A stretch of 64,000 bases of DNA from UBA7985 sp002711265 (lineage in GTDB: Bacteria; Pseudomonadota; Alphaproteobacteria; UBA7985), in assembly GCA_965660945.1 (NCBI GenBank), contig CBFIBS010000002.1, forward strand, positions 252,053 to 316,052. Reading direction: 5' to 3'. The position numbers and the translations under genes were made by a program. Every line of letters begins with the position of its first letter. Position 1 is the stretch's first letter. Positions 25,295 through 34,750 of the stretch are shown in pieces. The notes under the pieces were generated by a model. That model saw only the letters and a program-made list of their open reading frames with translations. It had not been told where the DNA came from and searched no databases.

Positions 25295-26278
25295 TCAGAA
25301 GGTCTGCCGCAATTTTCCGGCGACACGCCACCGCGTGGTCACAGTGGCAAGCAGCACGATCAAGGCAAAAATGATCACTGCGACCAGCACCAGCGCGGGC
25401 AGCAGCGTGGCCGTCAACGCTGGTTCCAACGCCGGGGATCGCAGCCAGAGAAGCAGCTGCAGCCCGCAGCCCGTCGCGGCGCCCAGCCCGCCCCCAAGCA
25501 GCGCCAACCGCCACACGAAACCGGTGAACTCGCGGATGATCAGCCGGTCCGGCGCCCCTGACATGAGCAGGACTTCGATAACCGGCGCCTGCAGGTCCAT
25601 GGATTGGCTGATGGTGAGAACCGTGGTCGCCGAAACCACCACCAGCAGCACGGCCAGCAGCGCCGCAGTGCTGCCGGCTTCCGCCAGCCGCTGGGCGCTG
25701 AGCTGGCTGCGCAAGGCGGCGTTGTCATCCAGCACGCTGCCCGGTGCGGCGCGTTCGAGCGCCCGGCGCAGTTCGGTCATGGAGACCTCGACCCGGGGGG
25801 TTCGACCGAGGGTGATGACCGCGGGCAGTGGCACCTGTGCACTCAGGCCCGCCTCCAGCGTATCGCCGATCAGGCGACGAGTGGCAGCCTCGTCGAGGGT
25901 CCGGATGCGGGTCAGGCCCACCGTGGCTTCGAGCACGTCAAGCGCCCGTCTCAGCGCCGGGTCTTCCGCGGTATCGGGCAAGCCGGGCGCGGTCGGGACG
26001 ATCACGATCAGCTCGCTGTCAGCGACGCGCAGCGCCGACTGAATGACGAACAGGCGCTGCATCGACTGCAGCACGAAGAACACGGCCAGCAGGCTCATCA
26101 ACCCGAGCAGGACCGGCAGCAGCCGGGCCACTGTCTGCCCGCGAAAGATCAGCAGCGGTTCGTGAGGCGCAGCGTGGGGAACCCCGGACTCTGCCCGAGA
26201 CTTTACCCCGGACTTTGCGTCGGGCGTCGCGGTCGCCGCCGCAGTGCGTGGCGATGGCTGAGTTGGCTGCCGGGTCAT
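25295..26278 (-). CDS. ftsX: cell division ABC-type protein FtsX
   Basis: This 327-residue protein has a variable Ala/Pro/Ser-rich cytosolic N-terminus, a first membrane helix (LLPVLLGLMSLLAVFFVLQSM), a periplasmic domain and three C-terminal helices, as in FtsX. FtsEX acts at the septum to activate peptidoglycan hydrolases. It overlaps ftsE by 4 nt (ATGA), so the pair is coupled. The sequence is diverged from enterobacterial FtsX, and the call rests mostly on topology and on the neighbouring ftsE. Confidence 0.88.
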   Translation of the reverse strand: MTRQPTQPSPRTAAATATPDAKSGVKSRAESGVPHAAPHEPLLIFRGQTVARLLPVLLGLMSLLAVFFVLQSMQRLFVIQSALRVADSELIVIVPTAPGLPDTAEDPALRRALDVLEATVGLTRIRTLDEAATRRLIGDTLEAGLSAQVPLPAVITLGRTPRVEVSMTELRRALERAAPGSVLDDNAALRSQLSAQRLAEAGSTAALLAVLLVVVSATTVLTISQSMDLQAPVIEVLLMSGAPDRLIIREFTGFVWRLALLGGGLGAATGCGLQLLLWLRSPALEPALTATLLPALVLVAVIIFALIVLLATVTTRWRVAGKLRQTF

Positions 26279-26952
26279 GGCGCCGCCCCCGGTTGGCCTG
26301 CCGCTTTAACCCGACCGCCTTCGAGGTGGATGGCCGGATAATCGAAGCGCTCCAGCAAAGCACCGCTGTGGGTCGCAACCACCACCGTGGTGCCCAGCTT
26401 GTTGAGCTCTTCGAGCAGGCGCATGAGCTTGATGCCGATCCCGTCGTCGACATTGCCGGTTGGCTCATCCGCGAGCAGCAGATTGGGGCGATTGATCACC
26501 GCGCGGGCGATGGCGACCCGCTGCTTCTGACCGCCGCTGAGCTGCTCGGGTCTGACATCGGCGTGCTCACCCAGGCCGACCCAGTGCAGCAATTCATGGA
26601 CGTAGTCCCGGTCGCCCTTCCGCGCCTTGCCTGAAACCCGCAGCGGCAGGGCGACGTTATCGTAGACGCTCATATGGTCGATCAGGCGGAAGTCCTGGAA
26701 CACCACGCCGAGGCGCGAGCGGACCAGCGCTTTCTGGTCCCGGGTCAGTCGGCGCGTATCCCGGCCGAAGATCTCCAGCCGTCCCTGGCTGGGCTGGATG
26801 CCTAGAAACATCAGCCGCAACAGGGTGGTCTTGCCCGCACCGCTGGCGCCGGTAACAAAGCGGAAGCCGCCACTGGGCACCTGCAGCGATACATCCTGCA
26901 GCACCCCCGGGCGGACGGGGAAGTCCACACTGATCTGATCCATGCGAATCAC
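26275..26952 (-). CDS. ftsE: cell division ATP-binding protein FtsE
   Basis: This 225-residue ABC ATPase has Walker A GASGAGKTTLL, Q-loop VVFQDFRLIDHMSVYDN, signature LSGGQKQRVAIARA, Walker B LLLADEPTGNVD and the switch His in VVATHS. The sequence DFRLIDHMSVYDNVALPL is typical of FtsE. The start is GTG (26950-26952), giving MIRMDQ, with AAAGGG 8 nt upstream; the ATG three codons later has poorer spacing. The divergent zinc-ribbon gene starts about 200 bp away. Confidence 0.95.
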   Translation of the reverse strand: MIRMDQISVDFPVRPGVLQDVSLQVPSGGFRFVTGASGAGKTTLLRLMFLGIQPSQGRLEIFGRDTRRLTRDQKALVRSRLGVVFQDFRLIDHMSVYDNVALPLRVSGKARKGDRDYVHELLHWVGLGEHADVRPEQLSGGQKQRVAIARAVINRPNLLLADEPTGNVDDGIGIKLMRLLEELNKLGTTVVVATHSGALLERFDYPAIHLEGGRVKAAGQPGAAP

Positions 26953-27156
26953 AAATTTTGCCCTTTGGATCGAATTTTAGCTGTGGTCGCTGGCATAAAT
27001 AATCTATTCCCCTTGTCCAAAGCCAGCGCCGATTTGATGCCCTCCAGTTTTTCGCTGTTTTGGGCTAAACTCCGGCCTCGGTAATGCGTCAGAGAAGCGG
27101 GCGCTTTGGGCGCACCGTCAGAGCGCCCCATCGGGTTGAAAGGTCAGACCTTAGGC

Positions 27157-28080
27157 ATGCGCGTCGATTGCCCGAACTGCGGAACCCTGTACGAGGTGCC
27201 TGAGATCCACTTCTCAGACGGCGCCCGCAAGGTCCGGTGCACCGAGTGCGGCTATCGCTGGAACCAGTCTGTGACCAAGGCTCACTTCAACGAGGGGCGC
27301 AAGGACGCGCCGCTGCTGGACATGCTTGAGCCGGCGCTGGACATGGCGCGGGTCGACGAAGGCGGCCGGGCAGATTTGGACCATGGCGCGGATCCTGATG
27401 AAAGCAGCGATGCCAGCACAAGCACCAGTGTCGGCGCCGATCTCAGCGCCCGCGCCGAAACACCCCAGACGGAACTGGCCGACACCGAGGCGAGCCCGGC
27501 CGCCGTCGCGGAGGACATCATCGTCACCCGACTCGACCCGGCGGCAGCGGAGACGACTTTCGACGCACTCGAAGAGGCGCTGGCACCCCGGTCGGTCGAC
27601 CGAAGGCAGCAGTTCTTTGAAGATATGGCGCGGCGGTGGCAGTGGGGATTGGGCGTCGTCGTAGCCATGGCGCTGCTGTCGATGCTGGTGCTCGGGCGTG
27701 AAGCTGTGGTGCAGACCGTGCCCCTGACGCAGGGCCTGTACCGGGGTCTTGGGCTGGAACCGTGGAGCGCGCTGCGTGGCTGGGACTTGTGTGTGGCGTC
27801 GACCGCATCCGGCACAGGCGAAGCGGGGGTGACGATCCACTATGACCTGCGCAATACCAGCGCGTTCCGGCGCTCGGCACCCGACTTCTTTGTGGTGACA
27901 GCGGGTGAGGATCCAGTCCGCGTTGACGGGCCCGCGCGCCCGGTCAGCAGCGGGCAGGACGTACGCGGTGAGATCCGGTTTGCAGTCGGCGACGGGGCTG
28001 TATCGGCTGGTCCCGGGCTTCAACTCGGTCTCGCGGGTCGGGAAGACCATCGCGACATCCGGCTTTACGGCGCGTGCTGA
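27157..28080 (+). CDS. MJ0042-type zinc-ribbon protein with DUF3426-like C-terminus
   Basis: This 307-residue protein begins with a zinc ribbon: CPNCGTLYEVP then VRCTECGYRW. A low-complexity acidic/Ser/Ala linker follows (about 60-140), then one membrane helix (WGLGVVVAMALLSMLVLG), then an extracytoplasmic beta domain that fits DUF3426 (VTIHYDLRNTSAFRRSAPDFFV). Such proteins are common in Proteobacteria but their role is unknown. ATG 27157 is set by the zinc ribbon beginning immediately after it. Divergent from ftsE. Confidence 0.85.
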   Translation: MRVDCPNCGTLYEVPEIHFSDGARKVRCTECGYRWNQSVTKAHFNEGRKDAPLLDMLEPALDMARVDEGGRADLDHGADPDESSDASTSTSVGADLSARAETPQTELADTEASPAAVAEDIIVTRLDPAAAETTFDALEEALAPRSVDRRQQFFEDMARRWQWGLGVVVAMALLSMLVLGREAVVQTVPLTQGLYRGLGLEPWSALRGWDLCVASTASGTGEAGVTIHYDLRNTSAFRRSAPDFFVVTAGEDPVRVDGPARPVSSGQDVRGEIRFAVGDGAVSAGPGLQLGLAGREDHRDIRLYGAC

Positions 28081-28139
28081 TGCGCGACGCTTGGCCCCGC
28101 TGCACGAAGCGCGGTCGGGGACAAGTCGGCGCAACCCGG

Positions 28140-28397
28140 TCAGAGGCCCAGCATGGCATCCAGCTTGCCCTGAAAATCCAGATCGAACAGATCATCGCTG
28201 CCACCGATATGCTGTCCATCGATGAAAATCTGCGGCACGGTCGTGCGACCACCAGAGCGCTGCACCATCTCTTCCTTGGCGCCGTCAACCTCCCAGATGT
28301 TGATGCGCCGGACGTCAACACCCTTGGACGACAGCAGTTGCTCCGCGCGCGCGCAGAAGCCGCAAAAATCCCGGTAGTACATTTCGATCGAAGTCAT
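28140..28397 (-). CDS. grxC: glutaredoxin 3
   Basis: This 85-residue thioredoxin-fold protein has the active site FCGFCARAE (CxxC with Gly-Phe between), the cis-proline motif TTVPQIFIDG and the glutathione-binding GGSDDL. It reduces disulfides and glutathione mixed disulfides in the cytosol. It lies 10 nt downstream of comF on the same strand, likely one operon. The CGFC motif replaces the more usual CPYC. Confidence 0.95.
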   Translation of the reverse strand: MTSIEMYYRDFCGFCARAEQLLSSKGVDVRRINIWEVDGAKEEMVQRSGGRTTVPQIFIDGQHIGGSDDLFDLDFQGKLDAMLGL

Positions 28398-28407
28398 CCC
28401 TCTGGTC

Positions 28408-29349
28408 CTACAGCGGTTCGCTTACCCTGCTCAAGTGGTGGTTCCCGATCACCCGGGCGACCACGACCACACCGATACGTGCTACGCCGTGCGCGCGTAG
28501 CTCATCACAGAGGGCATGAATGGTGGCACCAGTGGTGTGCACGTCGTCAACAATCACCACCGATCGCCCTTTCAATCCGGCACGGTACCTTTCGGGGACC
28601 AGAAAAGCATCGTGCACATTCTGCAGCCGCTCGCGCTGGCTCATGGCCTTCATTGGCGGCGTATTCCGTATCCGCACCACCCAGTCCGGGGCAAAGGTCG
28701 CCCCGGTCCGCCGCGCAAGCGCCTGAGCCAGCGCCGCCGACTGGTTGAAGCGCCTTGCCAGATGCCGCCGCCAGTGCAGCGGCACCGGCATCAACAAGTC
28801 CTGCTCGGCAATCAGCCCGCCGCTGACCAGCGCCATCCATCGGGTCAACGACGGCACAACGTCCAGCCGGTCTCGGTACTTGAGCGCCAGCACCAGCGCC
28901 CGGCTACTGGCGTTGTAGGCGAAACTCGCGCGCATCCAATCGTAGGGTGGCGGGGCGGACAGGCAGGCGCCGCACCGTGGCGGCACCTCCGCCGACACCG
29001 CGTTCTCGCCTGCGATCAATGCGGTTGCGTCTGCGGATAGAACGGCCCCCGACAGCGGCCTGCCGCAGCAGTCGCACAAGGGCTGGGTCAGAAACTGCAG
29101 TTTCGGGAAACACGCGCTGCAAACCCCGTCCTCTGCCGCAATCATAGACAAACACAGGCAGCACCGCGGCGGCAGAACCCAGTCCACCACTGCCCTAACG
29201 CCCGACCATACCGGCACAGAACGGCGACGCCGTGCCACTGCCGAGGGCGATGTGGCCGTCGACCCACCATCCGATCCACCATCTGACCGGCCTTTTTTCT
29301 CTGGCTCCGGATCAGCCTCAGAGTTGCGAAAGCGTCCGTCTGCATCCAT
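28408..29349 (-). CDS. ComF-family phosphoribosyltransferase-like protein
   Basis: This 313-residue protein has cysteine pairs in the N-terminal half (PPRCCLCLS, CSACFP, CDCCGRPL, CGACLS) that form a zinc site, then a phosphoribosyltransferase fold with the PRPP motif VVIVDDVHTTGATIHAL. ComF helps DNA uptake in transformable bacteria, but most homologues have no proven role. ATG 29349 was chosen since CAGGA precedes it; the frame continues upstream to 29442 but would overlap the divergent methyltransferase. The first 60 residues are low-complexity and may be poorly conserved. Confidence 0.9.
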   Translation of the reverse strand: MDADGRFRNSEADPEPEKKGRSDGGSDGGSTATSPSAVARRRRSVPVWSGVRAVVDWVLPPRCCLCLSMIAAEDGVCSACFPKLQFLTQPLCDCCGRPLSGAVLSADATALIAGENAVSAEVPPRCGACLSAPPPYDWMRASFAYNASSRALVLALKYRDRLDVVPSLTRWMALVSGGLIAEQDLLMPVPLHWRRHLARRFNQSAALAQALARRTGATFAPDWVVRIRNTPPMKAMSQRERLQNVHDAFLVPERYRAGLKGRSVVIVDDVHTTGATIHALCDELRAHGVARIGVVVVARVIGNHHLSRVSEPL

Positions 29350-29398
29350 ATCCTGCACGATCGGCGAGCCCTGCTCCAAATTCAACCAAAGCGATATT

Positions 29399-30292
29399 AT
29401 GGTCGATTCTTTCGCGCCAAAGGTGTTCGACGGATACGCCAAGCGCCTTCAGATCCGGCGAGCGCGCCACAGCGACCCGCGCCACCATTTCCTGCACCGC
29501 GAAGTCGCAGAGCGGCTGGCCGACCGGCTGCTCGACCTCGAACAGCGCTTCGAAACCATCGCCGTGCTGGGCTGGTGGCCGGGGGGCGTGCGTGAGTTCC
29601 TGCCGCCCCGGCTGCAGCAGGCCCTCGACGACGGCCAACTGCAGCTGGTCGACCTGAGCTTCGACCACGGCACCGCCGAGGCCGATACCGAGTTTCTTCC
29701 GCTGCGCCCAGCGTCTTTCGATCTGATCCTCTCCAACATGGCCCTGCACTGGGTCAACGACCTGCCGGGGATGCTCGCGCAGATCCGGACGGCGCTGCGC
29801 CCCGACGGGGTGTTTCTGGGCAGCGCGCTGGGCGGTGAAACGCTGTACGAACTGCGCGCCGCCTTCGTCGAGGCCGAAACCCGGATCAGCGGCGGTTACA
29901 GCCCGCGCGTTTCTCCGGTCATGGACTTGCGCGACGCCGCCGGGTTGTTGCAGCGTGCCGGCTTCAGCCTGCCGGTCGCTGATATCGACCGGGTGCTGGT
30001 CTCCTACCAGAACCCCATGAGCCTGCTCGAAGACCTGCGCGGCATGGGCGAGTCAAACGCCGTCGTCGGCCGGAGCCCGAGTCTGACCGCGCGCCGCGTG
30101 CTGTTCGGCGCGCTCGAGCACTACATCACCGCCTTCGGTGATGACAGCGGCGCCGTACCGGCAACCTTTGACTGCCTGTTCCTCTCCGGCTGGGCACCCC
30201 ATATGTCACAGCAGAAACCGCTGCGCCCGGGTAGCGCCGAGTTCAGCCTCGCCGAAGCCCTTGGCGCCAAAGAACAGCCGCTGAAATCCTGA
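29399..30292 (+). CDS. BioC/NDUFAF5-like SAM-dependent methyltransferase
   Basis: This 297-residue class I methyltransferase-like protein begins FAPKVFDGYAKRLQIRRARH and contains the SAM-fold elements VLGWWPGGVREFLP and FDLILSNMALHWVNDLPG, a hallmark of BioC/NDUFAF5 proteins. Mitochondrial NDUFAF5 hydroxylates an arginine in complex I. In alphaproteobacteria this gene commonly sits beside comF and grxC, as it does here. The first SAM glycine motif is degenerate (GWWPGG). Start ATG 29399 is 49 bp from the divergent comF start. Confidence 0.88.
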   Translation: MVDSFAPKVFDGYAKRLQIRRARHSDPRHHFLHREVAERLADRLLDLEQRFETIAVLGWWPGGVREFLPPRLQQALDDGQLQLVDLSFDHGTAEADTEFLPLRPASFDLILSNMALHWVNDLPGMLAQIRTALRPDGVFLGSALGGETLYELRAAFVEAETRISGGYSPRVSPVMDLRDAAGLLQRAGFSLPVADIDRVLVSYQNPMSLLEDLRGMGESNAVVGRSPSLTARRVLFGALEHYITAFGDDSGAVPATFDCLFLSGWAPHMSQQKPLRPGSAEFSLAEALGAKEQPLKS

Positions 30293-30363
30293 ACCGGACC
30301 CAACCAAACCCAGCCCAGCCCTTGCTGCCCCCGACCAACCCCAGACCCATAACGAGACCGATC

Positions 30364-32259
30364 GTGACCACTCAGACCCATAGCTTTCAGGCCGAAACCG
30401 CACGCCTGCTGAACCTCGTCGCAACCGCGCTGTATTCCGAGCGCGAAGTCTTCCTGCGCGAGCTGATCTCCAACGCCTCGGACGCCTGCGACAAGCGACG
30501 CTTCCTGGCCCAGCAGCAGGCCGACCTGCTCGACGCAGATGCAAGCCTGAAAATCCTGATCGCCGCCAGCCGGGATGCGGGCACCCTCGCCATCACCGAC
30601 GGCGGCATCGGCATGGACCACGACGACCTGATGGCCAACCTCGGCACCATCGCAAAGTCAGGCACCGCCGACTTTGCCGCCGCCATGGCGGAGAGCAAGG
30701 ACGCCAGCGCACTGATCGGCCAGTTCGGGGTCGGCTTCTACAGCGCTTTCATGGTCGCCGACCGCGTCACGGTCGACACTCGCAAGGCCGGTACCGACGA
30801 CGCCTTCCGATGGGAGAGCACGGGCGATGGCAGCTTCACCATCACCGATATCGACGGCACCGAAACCCCCATCGGCACCACCATCGTCCTGCACCTGAAG
30901 GAAGACGCCCACGAGTTCCTCGAGGCTTATCGCCTGCAGGCTCTGATCCGGCTCTACGCGGATCATATGACCTTCCCGGTCAGCCTGCTGTCCGAGGACG
31001 GCGAAGCCGAGCAGATCAACGAGGCGCAGGCGCTGTGGCTGCGTCCGAAAGCGGAGATCACCGACGAGCAACACAAGGCCTTCTACAACCACGTCGCCGG
31101 CACGTTCGACGAACCGTGGGAGACCCTGCACCTCAACCTCGAAGGCCAGCTCGAGTACACCGCCCTGCTGTATCTGCCGACCCAGCGCCCCTTCGACCTG
31201 TTCCAGCCCGAGCGCCGCTGCCAGATCAAGCTGTTCGTCCGACGGGTGTTCATCACCGATGATGCGCCGGAGCTGCTACCGGCCTACCTGCGGTTCGTTC
31301 GCGGCCTGATCGACAGCCAGGATCTGCCGCTGAACATCAGCCGTGAAATGCTGCAGAACGCCCCGCAGCTGCAGGTCATAAACCGGCAGCTGACCAAGCG
31401 CGTGCTGTCCACGCTCGCCAAGCGCAAGAAGGACGACCCCGAGGGCTACGACCAGTTCTGGGAGGCCTTCGGTGCTGTCCTGAAAGAAGGGCTGTACGAG
31501 GACCGCGACCGCGGCGAAGACATCCTTCCGCTGGTTCGGTTCAAGTCGACCACACAGGACGGGCTGACCGACCTCGACGGCTATCTGGGCCGGATGAAAG
31601 AGGGGCAGACTCAGATCTTTTACGCTACCGGTGAGAGCGAAGCCTCGATCCTCGCCTCGCCCCACCTTGAGGGCTTCCGCGCCCGGGGGCTGGAGGTGCT
31701 GATCGCCGCCGATGCGGTCGACGCCTTCTGGATCCCGACCACCGGAGCCTATGAGGGCAAGTCCTTCGTCTCCATCACCCACGGCGCCGCCGACCTGTCG
31801 GCCTTTGCGGCCGATGCTGGTGCAGACGCGGAGACTGGCGGCACTGACGGTAAGGCCGACGCCAGCGCCGAGGCCACCGACCCGGGCGAACTGATTGCCT
31901 GGCTCAAGACCCGCTTTGATCAGGACGTGGTTGACATCCGCCCGACCGACCGCCTCGCCGACAGCCCAGCCTGCTTCGTCGCGTCGGAAAGCAGCATGGA
32001 CATGCAGCTCTCCAAGATCCTCAAGGCCAGCGGTCAGGATGCAGGTGCCGCCCAGCGCGTGCTAGAGATCAATCCCCGGCATCCGCTGGTCGCCTCGCTC
32101 GCTACGGAAATCAGCAGCGCACCGGGCTCAACCCGCGCGGAGCAGGTCGCCGACCTGCTGTTCGACATGGCGCTGGTGGTCGAGGGCGAGGCCCCGCGCA
32201 ACCCCGGCACCTTCGCCAAAGCACTGGCACAGGTGCTCGACGGCGCGCTCAAGGGCTGA
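30364..32259 (+). CDS. htpG: molecular chaperone HtpG (Hsp90)
   Basis: This 631-residue Hsp90 is the usual length. The GHKL ATPase motifs are clear: FLRELISNASDACDKRR, ITDGGIGMDHDDL and GQFGVGFYSAFMVAD. The middle domain holds the catalytic-loop region SREMLQNAPQLQVI. It refolds client proteins in the cytosol. The start is GTG 30364, as the earlier frame is a proline-rich leader; ACGAGA upstream is a modest site. It lies 71 nt after the methyltransferase gene. Confidence 0.97.
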   Translation: MTTQTHSFQAETARLLNLVATALYSEREVFLRELISNASDACDKRRFLAQQQADLLDADASLKILIAASRDAGTLAITDGGIGMDHDDLMANLGTIAKSGTADFAAAMAESKDASALIGQFGVGFYSAFMVADRVTVDTRKAGTDDAFRWESTGDGSFTITDIDGTETPIGTTIVLHLKEDAHEFLEAYRLQALIRLYADHMTFPVSLLSEDGEAEQINEAQALWLRPKAEITDEQHKAFYNHVAGTFDEPWETLHLNLEGQLEYTALLYLPTQRPFDLFQPERRCQIKLFVRRVFITDDAPELLPAYLRFVRGLIDSQDLPLNISREMLQNAPQLQVINRQLTKRVLSTLAKRKKDDPEGYDQFWEAFGAVLKEGLYEDRDRGEDILPLVRFKSTTQDGLTDLDGYLGRMKEGQTQIFYATGESEASILASPHLEGFRARGLEVLIAADAVDAFWIPTTGAYEGKSFVSITHGAADLSAFAADAGADAETGGTDGKADASAEATDPGELIAWLKTRFDQDVVDIRPTDRLADSPACFVASESSMDMQLSKILKASGQDAGAAQRVLEINPRHPLVASLATEISSAPGSTRAEQVADLLFDMALVVEGEAPRNPGTFAKALAQVLDGALKG

Positions 32260-32286
32260 AGGCCAGCCGAAAGCCTTACGGCCGCC

Positions 32287-33018
32287 TCACTGCATGTGGG
32301 CGATGCTGGCCAGAATGGTACCGTCGCCGCGATGCTGGACCAGCAGGGCAATGCCATAGCCGATCCGAGGCGGCCAGGCGATACGGCGACCCTCGCCGCG
32401 CCAGTCGCCGAGGTGCTTGATGTCCCGGACCACGTGGCGATAGGCCAGGGTCCGACCGGCGTTCTCGCCTGATTTGATGTGGGTCTCATGGCGGTGGTCA
32501 AAGTGCACCAACCAGAGATCTGCGATGCCGTTCAGGCTGCGGGTTTCGGGCAGGTAGATCCAATCTTGGTCCGTCTTGAACATGATCGGATCGCCCTTGT
32601 AGGCCATCAGATCCTGATCCAGCAGACTAGTGCGCCCATCGGGAGACCAGTTGCCGCCCACCACGAACTGCGGGGTGAAGATGTAGCGCTTGGCGAGCAC
32701 GTGGCGGTAGTACTTTTGCCGGTGGGTTGCGCTCTCGCTGGCGAAGGGATCACGCCAGCCGATGTAGTCCCAGTAGTCGACGTGGAACGACAACCCCAGC
32801 ACGCCGGGCATATCCGCCAGCTCCTCGAGCTCCATGTCGGCAGGTGGGCAGGAGTGGCAGCCCTGACTGGTGAACAGCTCGATGACCAGTGGGTTGATCT
32901 GGAACGTCGGCCACTGACCCCAGGTCTGCGCTCCGGCCGTCGGCACCAGCGACACGGGCGCAAGCGCAAGGCCCAAGCCCAGCACCAGTCGCGCCCAAAT
33001 CAATCGCCAGCCGTTCAT
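32287..33018 (-). CDS. DUF1223 secreted thioredoxin-like protein
   Basis: This 243-residue protein has a signal peptide (LVLGLGLALAPVSLVPTAGA) and the DUF1223 hallmark VIELFTSQGCHSCPPADMEL, a CxxC within a thioredoxin-like fold, followed by LSFHVDYWDYIGWRDPFA. DUF1223 proteins are periplasmic and of unknown function, probably in redox or copper handling. ATG 33018 is preferred over the TTG one codon upstream. It is convergent with htpG, 27 bp away. Confidence 0.92.
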   Translation of the reverse strand: MNGWRLIWARLVLGLGLALAPVSLVPTAGAQTWGQWPTFQINPLVIELFTSQGCHSCPPADMELEELADMPGVLGLSFHVDYWDYIGWRDPFASESATHRQKYYRHVLAKRYIFTPQFVVGGNWSPDGRTSLLDQDLMAYKGDPIMFKTDQDWIYLPETRSLNGIADLWLVHFDHRHETHIKSGENAGRTLAYRHVVRDIKHLGDWRGEGRRIAWPPRIGYGIALLVQHRGDGTILASIAHMQ

Positions 33019-33282
33019 CAATATCCGTTTCCCAACTCAAATATCGCCGCGTGATTCATAAGCAAAGTCGTATACCGACTCAAATGTCTCACGATTAGGT
33101 TGCGCCTAGATACATGCTTATCGGGCGCACCGCCATTCACAAGCCCTTGTTCGGGGTGCGGATTGTCTCAGGGGCGCAGACGCGGAAGGCTCAGGCCAGA
33201 GCAAGGGCCAAAGCAAGGGCCACGTCTAAGGCTGAGGTTGAGCTTGAGGTTGGGGCAGGGCCTGAACCCGTCCCCAGACGCC

Positions 33283-34674
33283 TCAGAACATGGAGGCTGT
33301 CCGATAGACGTGGCGGATGTCGCCATCCCATGGCCCCTCAAAGGCTGCGATCAGCTGATCGGCTGGCGACTGACCGGCTTCGAGCCAGCGCGCGAGAGGT
33401 TCCAGCGCTGCCGTCTCATCGCTCTCACCTTCTGGCCCGGGGATCGCCCGCCGACGCAGGCCCGCCTCAGCCACTGCCAGCAGTTCACGGGCAATATCGA
33501 GCACCGGCCGACCCGCAATCTCTGCACTCAGGCCGAGCCGCGACACGTCGCGAAGCAGCTGCTGCCGGTCCGCCCGCGTCCAGCCCGCGATCAGGTCCGC
33601 CGCCGCCTGCAGGCTATCGGCGTCATAGAGCAACCCGGTCCAGAGGGCGGACAGGGCAACGACGTGATCAACCGGCCCCGCATCGCCGCCGCGCATTTCG
33701 AGGAATGACTTGAGGCGAACCTCGGGGAACAGCGTGGTCAGATGGTCGTCCCAGTCCGACTTCAGCGGCATCTCGCCGGGGCGCAGCGGCAGCTTGCGCG
33801 CCATGAAATCCCGGAACGACAGCCCGCTTGCGTCCAGATACACGCCATCGCGGTGGACAAAGTACATAGGCACATCAAGAGCGTAGTCGACGTAGCGCTC
33901 GAAACCCATGCCGTCTTCAAAGGCGAAGTCTATGCCGCCGGTGCGGTCGGGGTCCGTATCCTGCCAGATCGCGGAGCGGAACGAGCGATAACCGTTGAGC
34001 TTCCCGCCGGAAAACGGCGAGTTGGCAAACATGGCGGTCGCGACCGGCTGCAGCGCGAGGCTGACGCGCAGCTTGCGCACCATGTCCGCCTCGGATGAGA
34101 AATCCAGATTGACCTGCACGGTGGCGGTCGACTTCATCATGTCGAGCCCGAGCTGGCCCTTCTTCTGCATGTAGGCGCCCATGATGCGGTAGCGCGCCTT
34201 AGGCATCCACGGCACCTGATCGCGGGTCAGTTCGGGCTGGTAGCCCAGACCCAGCGCGCCGAGGCCGAGGCGCTGACACAGCGTACCGATCTCACCGACG
34301 TGCTTCAGGGTCTCTGCCCGTGTCTGGTGCAGGTCGGAAAAGACCGCCCCGGACAGCTCGAACTGGCCACCGGGCTCAAGGGTGATGTTGGCACCCTCCC
34401 GGGTCAGGGCGATGACGTTCTCGCCTTCGTAAAGAGGGGTCCAGCCAAATTCGGAGACAAGAGCACTGAAAAGCGTCTGAATATCGCCTGCACCGCCGGC
34501 GGCGGCGTCCCGCGCGAAGGGAACTGCGTTGAAGTCACGGAGGTCGTAGAGAAACTTTTCATGCTCCGTACCGATCCGCCACTGTGATGCTGGCTTGCAG
34601 CCCTTTTCGAGCGCAAGGACAAGGTCATCACGGCTTTGGATGGGTTGGGAAATCCCGGTCGGTGGAGCAGACAA
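33283..34674 (-). CDS. gshA: glutamate-cysteine ligase (plant/alphaproteobacterial type)
   Basis: This 463-residue enzyme makes gamma-glutamylcysteine, the first step of glutathione synthesis. Family motifs include QWRIGTEHEKFLY, LEPGGQFELSGA, MKSTATVQVNLDF and FEDGMGFERYVDYALDVPM. It belongs to the GCS2/plant-like class usual in alphaproteobacteria. The start is TTG (34672-34674) with AAAAGG 9 nt upstream. gshB is not in the window. Confidence 0.95.
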   Translation of the reverse strand: MSAPPTGISQPIQSRDDLVLALEKGCKPASQWRIGTEHEKFLYDLRDFNAVPFARDAAAGGAGDIQTLFSALVSEFGWTPLYEGENVIALTREGANITLEPGGQFELSGAVFSDLHQTRAETLKHVGEIGTLCQRLGLGALGLGYQPELTRDQVPWMPKARYRIMGAYMQKKGQLGLDMMKSTATVQVNLDFSSEADMVRKLRVSLALQPVATAMFANSPFSGGKLNGYRSFRSAIWQDTDPDRTGGIDFAFEDGMGFERYVDYALDVPMYFVHRDGVYLDASGLSFRDFMARKLPLRPGEMPLKSDWDDHLTTLFPEVRLKSFLEMRGGDAGPVDHVVALSALWTGLLYDADSLQAAADLIAGWTRADRQQLLRDVSRLGLSAEIAGRPVLDIARELLAVAEAGLRRRAIPGPEGESDETAALEPLARWLEAGQSPADQLIAAFEGPWDGDIRHVYRTASMF

Positions 34675-34750
34675 CGACTGTACCTTTTCTGAGCTCTATC
34701 TTGTGCAGATGGTCGGATGTCGCTGCACCGTCAAGACAAACAAAGGCTCG

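Noticed and set aside
33100..33708. Two long plus-strand frames near the gshA 3' end
   Set aside because: They are Arg/Pro-rich shadows of gshA and of GC-rich short repeats, with no SD and no motifs.
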